Shown here piece after piece: positions 1 to 4,856 of a stretch of 5,464 bases of DNA. Under the pieces are notes generated by a model. That model had not been told where the DNA came from. It was given only the letters and a program-made list of their open reading frames with translations, and ran no database searches. This stretch comes from Thermoproteota archaeon (GTDB taxonomy: Archaea; Korarchaeota; Korarchaeia; Korarchaeales; Korarchaeaceae): positions 1 to 5,464 of the forward strand of contig JAGGTZ010000047.1 of NCBI GenBank assembly GCA_021158805.1, read 5' to 3'. Every line of letters starts with the position of its first letter. The stretch's first letter is position 1. The position numbers were made by a program, and so were the translations under genes.

Positions 1-1164
1 CTCGACATAATAGTACTTGACCCCTCCCCACCTTGCCTTGAACTCATTTTCTAGATCATAGATAGTTATGGTCGCATAGAAGCCGCAGGGCATGTCTTTC
101 TGACCGTATTCGTGTAAGGAAGCCTCCAGAGGTACCCATCTGCCGCCCACATATACCTGCACTGCGACATGGTTCCCAAGCACTATTATAGCTACTCTGA
201 AGCCTGCTGTCTTATAGAGAGCAGCCATGAGCATGGCATGATCCTCGCAGTCACCTAAGCCATAAGCTAGGAGTTCTATTGGGAAGAGAGGGAGTTCGGC
301 ATTGGGCTCGTCCAACCCAGGTATCGCGTAAATATGGTCTAGAGAGTAAAAGAGCCTAGCGATTTCGTTGGCTAGCTCTACCTGATTCCTGGCTGGATGA
401 TCCTTCAGCCAGTCGTTTATCATACTCCTGTATAGGTCTCCATTGTACTGGAGGTCTCTCTGCACCATAGCAGCAAAGATCCTTGCTATGCTCTTGTTAG
501 CCACCTCTCCCTTCATCTGGGGGCTGTAATTCTCTGAGATATACCAAAGCCTCCAGTCATATAGCTCCTTGTTATATATGGATGTGTTAATTCTCTTCTC
601 GGCCATCTTCTCGTACCATCTTATCTTTATAGCAGAGGCCCTGTAAGACTTGAGTATCCTGAAGCTCTGAGATAGGTTCTCGTACTTCGTTGCTAGCTCA
701 TTGTATTTCTGTGTGAGTTTATTGTATTCATCTCTCAGTTTCTGGTACTGGTTAACTAGCATATCGTACCTATTCTTGATCTCCCGATAAGAAAGGTTAA
801 GTGCTTCCAGCTTAGATAGTAGAGTCTCTCGCTCCTTTTTGAGGTAAGCAAGTTCCTTTAGCAAGGTCTCATTAACGGCCGGTGATTTCGCAGACGACAT
901 ATTTGCATTACTTGTATTGTCACCCAATTTCGTTGTTAGCTTTATAGAGCGATTAAGCTCCTCTATTTTCCTCTTCAGAGATTCTATTTCCTCCCTCAGC
1001 TTTTCATTCTCCTTCTTCAATAGAGTAGTCTCGCTATTGTATTCGTCCTTGGGAGCAGTAACATAACTATGTTTCAGACTACTCAGTAAGAACACATTAA
1101 GCGCTATGGATGCTACCGTCACAACCAGCAGCAAAGCGATAAATTTATTACTAATGCTGTTCAT
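1..1164 (-). CDS. Membrane-anchored coiled-coil protein with transglutaminase-like domain (3' end outside window)
   Basis: The reading frame is open from an ATG at 1164 to base 1, giving 388 codons without a stop, so the C-terminus is missing. Residues 8-30 form one hydrophobic segment (FIALLLVVTVASIALNVFLL), best read as a signal anchor with the rest outside the cell. Residues 48-75 are a leucine-heptad coiled coil (L49, L56, L63, L70). A second runs from about 101 to 172, with Tyr or Phe every seventh residue from 126 to 168 and Leu three residues later. Residues about 290-370 are a transglutaminase-like core: GDCEDHAMLMAAL gives the Cys306 nucleophile, NHVAVQVY gives His332, and WVPLEAS gives Glu347 where Asp is more usual. 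Such domains act as cysteine proteases or acyl transferases. Nine N-x-S/T sequons lie between residues 71 and 223. The substrate is unknown. The family call is firm; catalysis and surface location are inferred. Confidence 0.88.
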   Translation of the reverse strand, partial: MNSISNKFIALLLVVTVASIALNVFLLSSLKHSYVTAPKDEYNSETTLLKKENEKLREEIESLKRKIEELNRSIKLTTKLGDNTSNANMSSAKSPAVNETLLKELAYLKKERETLLSKLEALNLSYREIKNRYDMLVNQYQKLRDEYNKLTQKYNELATKYENLSQSFRILKSYRASAIKIRWYEKMAEKRINTSIYNKELYDWRLWYISENYSPQMKGEVANKSIARIFAAMVQRDLQYNGDLYRSMINDWLKDHPARNQVELANEIARLFYSLDHIYAIPGLDEPNAELPLFPIELLAYGLGDCEDHAMLMAALYKTAGFRVAIIVLGNHVAVQVYVGGRWVPLEASLHEYGQKDMPCGFYATITIYDLENEFKARWGGVKYYYVE

Positions 1165-1188
1165 TGCAAACAAATCATGAAGAATTGG

Positions 1189-1198
1189 TTTAAAAAAG
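1189..1198 (-). promoter_or_regulatory. TATA-like box of the transglutaminase-like gene
   Basis: On the minus strand the sequence reads CTTTTTTAAA, centred about 29 bases upstream of the ATG at 1164. In archaea the TATA box sits about 26 bases before the transcription start, so this spacing predicts a nearly leaderless mRNA. No Shine-Dalgarno sequence precedes the ATG, which fits. Assigned from spacing and composition only. Confidence 0.5.
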
Positions 1199-1274
1199 TA
1201 TCTATTAACGACATATTTTTCCCATTTTTTTTACAATAAGTTTTGCCATTTAAACGATGAAAACAGCATTTATT

Positions 1275-1306
1275 AGTAGAGAAGTCGAGTACTCCCTCAC
1301 TCTACT
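1275..1306. repeat. 32-base concentric interrupted palindrome
   Basis: AGTAGAG (1275-1281) and CTCTACT (1300-1306) are perfect inverted copies, and an inner perfect palindrome GAGTACTC (1287-1294) has exactly the same centre, 1290.5. The five-base spacers between inner and outer arms do not pair. A shared dyad axis is what a dimeric DNA-binding protein site, or a stem with an internal loop, would look like. Confidence 0.6.
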
Positions 1307-1308
1307 TA

Positions 1309-1329
1309 AGGATATTCGCTAGAATACCT
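1309..1329. repeat. Inverted repeat with one bulged base
   Basis: TATTC (1313-1317) and GAATA (1322-1326) pair around the loop GCTA. AGG (1309-1311) and CCT (1327-1329) extend this to eight base pairs if A1312 is bulged. It lies only three bases after the preceding palindrome. Confidence 0.45.
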
Positions 1330-1332
1330 AGA

Positions 1333-1359
1333 ATTTTCATAGGACTAGTAGCTGAAAAT
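1333..1359. repeat. Inverted repeat ATTTTC/GAAAAT around ACTAGT
   Basis: ATTTTC (1333-1338) is the inverse of GAAAAT (1354-1359). The 15-base loop contains the palindrome ACTAGT (1344-1349), whose centre is half a base off that of the outer arms. The arms are short, so chance is possible; it is listed because it belongs to a cluster. Confidence 0.35.
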
Positions 1360-1371
1360 CCTTGATACTTA

Positions 1372-1393
1372 TACTCCCAAGACCTAGGGAGTA
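1372..1393. repeat. Perfect 7-bp inverted repeat TACTCCC/GGGAGTA
   Basis: TACTCCC (1372-1378) and GGGAGTA (1387-1393) are exact inverted copies with an eight-base loop. TACTCCC also occurs at 1290-1296, overlapping the concentric palindrome. The related strings GGGAGTAAC (1387-1395) and GGGAGTTA (1478-1485) recur nearby, so the structures may share a sequence element. Confidence 0.5.
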
Positions 1394-1403
1394 ACTTGAG
1401 GAG

Positions 1404-1417
1404 TCTATGGCCATAGA
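1404..1417. repeat. 14-base perfect palindrome TCTATGGCCATAGA
   Basis: The fourteen bases are a perfect self-complement with no spacer. Under equal base frequencies a perfect seven-base dyad arises about once per 16,000 positions, so one inside this short gap is notable but not decisive. Its form suits a dimeric regulator site better than an RNA hairpin, because a gapless palindrome must sacrifice central pairs to form a loop. Confidence 0.6.
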
Positions 1418-1439
1418 GGCCTTCAACACATTGACAAGA

Positions 1440-1449
1440 GGTTTATATA
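1440..1449 (+). promoter_or_regulatory. Possible TATA box facing the hairpin region
   Basis: GGTTTATATAT at 1439-1449 is close to the archaeal TATA consensus. A transcript starting about 25 bases downstream (near 1470) would begin just before the stem-loops at 1477-1505 and continue through the one at 1550-1571. No good ORF follows, so a real promoter here would make a non-coding RNA. Single-motif evidence. Confidence 0.3.
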
Positions 1450-1476
1450 TGATAATGTCGACGAACATCATATGTA

Positions 1477-1492
1477 AGGGAGTTATCTCCTT
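1477..1492 (+). repeat. Stem-loop, alternative partner of the next hairpin
   Basis: AGGGAG (1477-1482) pairs with CTCCTT (1487-1492) around the tetraloop TTAT, with one G-U pair. The right arm shares bases 1489-1492 with the left arm of the perfect hairpin at 1489-1505, so the two cannot form together in RNA. Confidence 0.4.
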
Positions 1493-1505
1493 GAGAAGCT
1501 CAAGG
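1489..1505. repeat. Perfect 7-bp hairpin CCTTGAG-AAG-CTCAAGG
   Basis: CCTTGAG (1489-1495) and CTCAAGG (1499-1505) are exact inverted copies separated by only three bases. T1488 and G1506 could add a wobble pair. No T-run follows on the plus strand, so it is not a typical intrinsic terminator. Confidence 0.6.
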
Positions 1506-1549
1506 GTCTATTTCCACTCCGTATGTCGTACCTTAATACCTATGCTTAA

Positions 1550-1571
1550 TCCCTTAGCTCATCCTAAGGGA
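1550..1571. repeat. Perfect 8-bp hairpin around CTCATC
   Basis: TCCCTTAG (1550-1557) and CTAAGGGA (1564-1571) are exact inverted copies with a six-base loop CTCATC. This is the last strong structure in the cluster; what follows on the plus strand (AATATTTATCCTCC) is AT-rich but has no long T-run. Confidence 0.6.
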
Positions 1572-1836
1572 ATATTTATCCTCCTTTACACCGAGATACC
1601 CCTGTTGATGAGGCAAAGTTAGATTTATGAGAAGTCTGCCCAAGATTACAGATAGAAAGGAAATAAAAGCTTCCTCTTACTTAAAATGAGCAATATAGAT
1701 TGTTTATATGAATTTCTCTCTGTTTTTCAGTTAGATAACATCGCTTAACTCTTTCACACCAACTACCACAGCAAGCCCTAGAAAGATAGCTGTATGACGT
1801 AGAAGTACACTAAGGATACTTTCGTGAGATTAATGA

Positions 1837-2502
1837 TCATTTAAGGAGTTCTAATTCTCCATCTAAGTACCATACTATCGGGAAGAGGAGTATTAGTATG
1901 CCTATACCAGGAATCGAGTCTATATAAGTTCGGAGGAGTGTTGAAATTGCTGATCCATATATAGTGATTAACTGGCTCAGTCCCAGCATATCATTCGTTA
2001 GTAAGACGGAAACCCCGAATACAGTGGCTAACAATATGAAAGATCTCTTAGATGTTTTTATTTGAGCATAACCAAGCCGTTTGGAGATTTTTGAATCGAA
2101 ATAGAGCCTAATAATTCCGATTACCTCCAAAAGTAGTAAGGTCAGAAACGCCAGTATGAGTAGATAGATGTCGCTGGCCTGTGGTTGATAAGACGCAAGC
2201 AAGAGTAGGATGAATACCAGTAGGTTGAAGACTAGGTTACCTACTAGTACCGGAACTACTACTGAGGAGAGTAACCTACCCCAAAGCCCCTCCATCCTTA
2301 TCCACTTACCGATATAGAGCCCAAAGAGGGATATTCCGGCATACATCAATGCATTATGGAGCCAGGTAATGGCTAGGGAGAGATGAGAAGGTTCGAAAGG
2401 AGAGAGTAACGTGGATATCGGTGATATCAACAGCAGGATGAATAGCATTATCTTAAAGCTCCTCTTCAATTTGATACTATAGATCTCATCGGTATCGTCC
2501 AT
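1837..2502 (-). CDS. Integral membrane protein of unknown function, about six transmembrane segments
   Basis: I do not recognise the family. The 221-residue protein has a short charged N-terminus (MDDTDEIYSIKLKRS) and hydrophobic segments at about 17-35, 41-65, 77-103, 112-135, 154-190 (perhaps one long helix or two shorter ones) and 196-213. It ends in a short acidic tail (DGELELLK). Loops with positive charge at K66-R69 and at 137-153 (KISKRLGYAQIKTSKR) lie on the same side under a six-helix model. There is no catalytic, transporter or metal-binding motif and no long soluble domain, and Gly/Pro-containing helices (P84, G88, G129, G163, P198, G199, G201) are scattered. The start is the only ATG near the promoter box, which lies at leaderless spacing. 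It is divergent from the GNAT gene, so the two may share control. It could be a small permease or an archaeal orphan. Confidence 0.8.
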   Translation of the reverse strand: MDDTDEIYSIKLKRSFKIMLFILLLISPISTLLSPFEPSHLSLAITWLHNALMYAGISLFGLYIGKWIRMEGLWGRLLSSVVVPVLVGNLVFNLLVFILLLLASYQPQASDIYLLILAFLTLLLLEVIGIIRLYFDSKISKRLGYAQIKTSKRSFILLATVFGVSVLLTNDMLGLSQLITIYGSAISTLLRTYIDSIPGIGILILLFPIVWYLDGELELLK

Positions 2503-2515
2503 ACACGCTTATGAT

Positions 2516-2544
2516 AAGGCCACTAATTTAATACCTGAAGGCCA
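2516..2544. repeat. Direct repeat AAGGCCA flanking the divergent promoter box
   Basis: AAGGCCA occurs at 2516-2522 and again at 2538-2544, a 22-base period (about two helical turns), on either side of the AT-rich box at 2524-2533. Two identical sites on one DNA face around a promoter suit a regulator. The repeats are short and could be chance. Confidence 0.35.
2524..2533. promoter_or_regulatory. Shared AT-rich promoter box of the divergent gene pair
   Basis: TAATTTAATA reads as a plausible TATA box on both strands. Its centre (about 2528) is 26 bases from the minus-strand ATG at 2502, predicting a leaderless mRNA for the membrane protein. It is 40 bases from the plus-strand ATG at 2569, predicting a leader of about 14 bases for the GNAT gene. 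Whether it serves both directions is inferred. Confidence 0.45.
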
Positions 2545-2548
2545 TCAA

Positions 2549-2565
2549 TTACCCCATTAGGGTAA
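2549..2565 (+). promoter_or_regulatory. Operator-like inverted repeat before the GNAT start codon
   Basis: TTACCC (2549-2554) and GGGTAA (2560-2565) are perfect inverted copies with the spacer CATTA, ending three bases before the ATG at 2569. The dyad would cover the predicted transcription start for the GNAT gene, a classical repressor position. No regulator gene is present in the window. Confidence 0.45.
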
Positions 2566-2568
2566 GCC

Positions 2569-3357
2569 ATGATAAGGGAAGCAAAAGCTGAGGACTTTCC
2601 TTACATTAAAGAGATATCGGAGCTTACCTGGGAGGGACATGATTATCTGGCAAAGGTCTTTTTTAGCTGGTTGGAGGACGGTAATTTCTACGTGATTGAG
2701 GAAAATAGGAAAGTAGTTGGAACAGCTAAGCTCACTATCTTGCCCTGCGGAGTTGGTTGGCTGGAAGGACTGAGGGTTCATCCCAAGTATAGGGGCAGGG
2801 GATTTGCCAAGAGGCTTCATGAGTTCATGATATCGCTCGCTAACGAGTTAATATCCGTTAATACCCTTATGTACGCGACCTACTTCAAAAACGAGGCCAG
2901 TATAAGACTAGGCTTAAAATACGGTTTCAAAATATTCAGGAGGTTCTATCAGATGGTAAAGGAGCCTAAAACTGGTGTAAGGCCAAGGACAATCACTCTG
3001 AAGGATTTACCTGATATAGACCCATTTCCCCTCGGCTGGCTCTTCCTTAGGAAGTGTGGGGATACACTAAATTGGACCTCTAAGAGGGTTAATTCATATG
3101 CTGTAGATGATGCGATCTTCTTCCACCCTAAAGAGCCACCGACGTCCTTTACGCTCCTCAGGTACAATGAGAGGACTTTGCTGAGGGCTCTAGATGGGAT
3201 GAATTATGTGGCAAGGGAGATGGGAAGGAATGTTAACCTGATGATTCCAGAGGATATGCCTCATCTCGTAAAGTTGCTTAGGGAAAGAGGATTCAAGCAA
3301 TGGGAAGATGGAGAGCCAGATGTATTAATATTTGAGCTCAAGCTTAGGCCCCGGTAA
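2569..3357 (+). CDS. GNAT-family N-acetyltransferase with a degenerate second GNAT-like half
   Basis: GNAT enzymes move an acetyl group from acetyl-CoA to an amine on a small molecule or protein. Residues 1-130 are a complete GNAT domain. It opens MIREAKAEDFPYIKEI, has strand 4 as GWLEGLRVHP (63-72), the CoA pyrophosphate loop as YRGRGFAKRL (74-83, matching R-x-x-G-x-G/A with A80 in last place), and the late motif NEASIRLGLKYGF (108-120). The remaining 130 residues restart like a GNAT domain (RTITLKDLPDI, 140-150) and end like one (LLRERGF near 236-242, final strand VLIFELKL) but show no CoA loop. At 262 residues it is about twice a single-domain GNAT. The start follows the divergent promoter, with no strong ribosome site. 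The substrate cannot be read from sequence. Confidence 0.9.
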   Translation: MIREAKAEDFPYIKEISELTWEGHDYLAKVFFSWLEDGNFYVIEENRKVVGTAKLTILPCGVGWLEGLRVHPKYRGRGFAKRLHEFMISLANELISVNTLMYATYFKNEASIRLGLKYGFKIFRRFYQMVKEPKTGVRPRTITLKDLPDIDPFPLGWLFLRKCGDTLNWTSKRVNSYAVDDAIFFHPKEPPTSFTLLRYNERTLLRALDGMNYVAREMGRNVNLMIPEDMPHLVKLLRERGFKQWEDGEPDVLIFELKLRPR

Positions 3358-3361
3358 ATGG

Positions 3362-4330
3362 TTATAAGTTAATTTTGGGCATTTCTATGACCTCCCTAAG
3401 CATCTGAGGGCTTACATTCCCTCCAGTTACCATGACTATTACCTTCTTCCCTTGGAGTGAATCCCTCATCTTAATTGCTGCTGCCATTGCTGCAGCCCCA
3501 GATGGTTCTGCCACTTGCCCTGCCTCTTCCAATAGGACTTTCATCGCTCTTTTTATCTCACTGTCAGAAACTAGGACCACATCATCTAGTTTACCTCTCA
3601 GGATAGATAGAGGTAGCTCATAGGCCTTACTTGTAGCCAACCCCTCAGCTATTGTATCAGCCTTTCCCGTGGAAATGAGCCTCCCAGCCTTCCATGAGAG
3701 ATAGAAACTTTGGGCCCCCTCAGCCTGTACCCCAATTACTTTTATGGAGGGATCTATAGTCTTGGCTACTGTAACGGCCCCTATTGCCCCCGATCCACCT
3801 CCTATTGGGTTTATTATCACATCTACATCAGGGAGATCCTCTATATTCTCTAGGTGCATGGTTCCAACTCCAGCATATAGTAGTGGTTCATTGACACCGT
3901 GAACGAATAGCATTCCCTTCTCCCTAGCCAACTTTTCGGCGTACTCGCTAGCTTCCTCGTATACCCTACCGTAAAAGACTACACTGGCTCCTAGATCCTT
4001 TAAGGCCTTCACTTTAACTTCTGGAACACCATGAGGCATTACTATCGTTACCTCAGCACCAACCAGCCTCCCCCCATAAGCTACTGATTGGCCATGGTTT
4101 CCAGTAGATGCTGCAACTAGGCCCCTCTTTACGGCCTCTTCCTTCCGAGTTATAGCAAAGTAGACGCCGCCTCTTACCTTAAAAGCCCTCGTTGGCTGTA
4201 GATTTTCCAGTTTGAGATACACATCAAATCCTAATAATTCTGAAATCTTTGACGAGTATATCAGGGGAGTTCGGGGAAGATATTTGCTGATAACCTTCCT
4301 AGCCTTAAATATATCTCTTAACCCTATCAT
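3362..4330 (-). CDS. PLP-dependent threonine/serine dehydratase-like enzyme (fold type II)
   Basis: The enzyme probably deaminates L-threonine to 2-oxobutanoate or L-serine to pyruvate in the cytoplasm; the same family includes serine racemases. Lys51 in RAFKVRGG is the expected PLP Schiff-base residue. STGNHGQSVA (75-84) is the substrate-binding loop, GGGSG (177-181) holds the PLP phosphate, and EPSGAAAMAAA and VTGGN near the C-terminus complete the fold. At 322 residues there is no ACT regulatory domain, so it resembles the catabolic short form, not the feedback-inhibited biosynthetic IlvA. The residues before Lys51 are R-A-F, where G-S-F is the commonest form. The start MIGLRDIFKARKVI gives the usual N-terminal helix. 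Its stop lies four bases from that of the convergent GNAT gene. Substrate is uncertain. Confidence 0.92.
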   Translation of the reverse strand: MIGLRDIFKARKVISKYLPRTPLIYSSKISELLGFDVYLKLENLQPTRAFKVRGGVYFAITRKEEAVKRGLVAASTGNHGQSVAYGGRLVGAEVTIVMPHGVPEVKVKALKDLGASVVFYGRVYEEASEYAEKLAREKGMLFVHGVNEPLLYAGVGTMHLENIEDLPDVDVIINPIGGGSGAIGAVTVAKTIDPSIKVIGVQAEGAQSFYLSWKAGRLISTGKADTIAEGLATSKAYELPLSILRGKLDDVVLVSDSEIKRAMKVLLEEAGQVAEPSGAAAMAAAIKMRDSLQGKKVIVMVTGGNVSPQMLREVIEMPKINL

Positions 4331-4355
4331 TGGAGCCTATACTACGGAGAAGAGT

Positions 4356-4368
4356 GATTTCAAAAACT
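4356..4368 (-). promoter_or_regulatory. Weak TATA-like box before the PLP enzyme gene
   Basis: On the minus strand AGTTTTTGAAATC is the only AT-rich stretch in the 73 bases between the JAMM stop and the PLP-enzyme ATG. Its centre is about 32 bases upstream of the ATG at 4330, and no Shine-Dalgarno sequence is present, so a nearly leaderless start is possible. The match is poor; the gene may instead be read from the upstream JAMM gene. Confidence 0.3.
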
Positions 4369-4403
4369 TGCGCTTTCTGGCCACTCGCCGATCCTGTGGA
4401 TGA

Positions 4404-4814
4404 TTATGTTGTGAAGACCTCCATTTCCTCAAAATTTTTGCCGTCCCATATGAAAGCCCTTACCTTCTCCCCACATTCAAGCCCTACTATCAGGTAAATA
4501 AATCCGGGGTGAGCCCTCTCCTCATCATAAGCGGAGGGCTCAGGCTCCCCGTAAGGATGGCTATGATAGGCTCCTAGGATATCGATGCCCTTGGAATCAG
4601 CATCTAAAAAGGCTTCATACATGCTTCTGGGTTCCATCTCATAACGGTGAGGTGAGTCAGCAATATTCTTAGTCCTATAAGCCTCTTTCACAACTATATC
4701 CCCGTTCTTCTCCTTCCAGCCGGCTAGAAGGCCGCAGGCCTCCTTCGGGAACTCCTCTCTCGCATGGTCTATAATTCTCTTCAAGAGCTCTCGCGGTATA
4801 ACGATACGCCTCAT
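4404..4814 (-). CDS. JAMM/M67 (MPN+) zinc metalloprotease, possible desampylase or ubiquitin-like processing enzyme
   Basis: This family hydrolyses isopeptide or peptide bonds next to ubiquitin-like proteins; archaeal relatives include the SAMP-removing HvJAMM1. In the 136-residue form, Glu25 in FPKEACGLLAG is the catalytic acid/base, and HSHP at 84-87 followed by S94 and D97 (HSHP-x6-S-x2-D) supplies the zinc ligands His84, His86 and Asp97. All JAMM positions are intact. The protein is a lone MPN domain. I chose the ATG at 4814 because a strong GGAGGAGG lies five bases upstream and MRRIVIPRELL begins the first helix as expected. The frame stays open upstream to 4904 and beyond, but those residues look like the out-of-frame tail of the preceding GNAT gene. 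No ubiquitin-like or E1-like gene is in the window, so the substrate is inferred. Confidence 0.9.
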   Translation of the reverse strand: MRRIVIPRELLKRIIDHAREEFPKEACGLLAGWKEKNGDIVVKEAYRTKNIADSPHRYEMEPRSMYEAFLDADSKGIDILGAYHSHPYGEPEPSAYDEERAHPGFIYLIVGLECGEKVRAFIWDGKNFEEMEVFTT

Positions 4815-4819
4815 ACAGG

Positions 4820-4827
4820 CCTCCTCC
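4820..4827 (-). promoter_or_regulatory. Strong Shine-Dalgarno that fixes the JAMM start
   Basis: On the minus strand GGAGGAGG ends five bases before the ATG at 4814. It is the best ribosome-binding site in the window; the transglutaminase-like, membrane-protein, plus-strand GNAT and PLP-enzyme genes have none of note. It supports independent initiation of the protease at 4814 instead of the longer frame from 4904. Confidence 0.75.
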
Positions 4828-4856
4828 GATCCCTTGAGCTCATATACGGTTAACCT

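Larger units (their letters stand above)
1165..1836. other. 672-base intergenic region, structure-rich and without a convincing gene
   Basis: No credible protein-coding gene is seen on either strand. The left part (1165-1260) is AT-rich and includes a T8 run at 1225-1232. Positions 1275-1571 contain at least five perfect inverted repeats of seven base pairs or more plus weaker ones, listed separately. Positions 1572-1836 look unstructured apart from a 10-base palindrome, AATGATCATT, at 1832-1841 that overlaps the end of the membrane-protein gene. Two stop-bounded minus-strand stretches (1340-1507 and 1734-1829) read like protein but have no good start. There is no tRNA, rRNA or CRISPR pattern. 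It could be a non-coding RNA locus, an operator cluster or a decayed element; the sequence alone does not decide. Confidence 0.6.

Noticed and set aside
1225..1232. T8 run as a plus-strand terminator
   Set aside because: No plus-strand gene lies upstream in the window; it is more simply part of the AT-rich region upstream of the minus-strand promoter.
1508..1530. AGTGGAAA on the minus strand, reminiscent of an archaeal origin recognition box
   Set aside because: There is a single partial match, no second copy, no Orc1/Cdc6 gene nearby and no long unwinding element beside it.
1600..1615. TTGATGA resembling a C box of a C/D sRNA
   Set aside because: The first base does not match RUGAUGA and no CUGA D box sits at the right distance.
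1407..1622. 71-codon plus-strand ORF
   Set aside because: Its composition is not protein-like, no ribosome site precedes it, its ATG lies inside the 14-base palindrome, and it runs across three hairpins.
2390..2399. GGTTCGAAAG resembling a tRNA T-loop
   Set aside because: It is inside the membrane-protein gene, and no acceptor stem or anticodon arm can be drawn around it.
2557..3167. Minus-strand ORFs of 87 and 72 codons across the plus-strand GNAT gene
   Set aside because: They are shadows of a gene with clear GNAT motifs on the other strand.
3432..4403. Plus-strand ORFs of 63 codons over the PLP enzyme gene
   Set aside because: They are antisense to conserved PLP-enzyme motifs and start without any signal.
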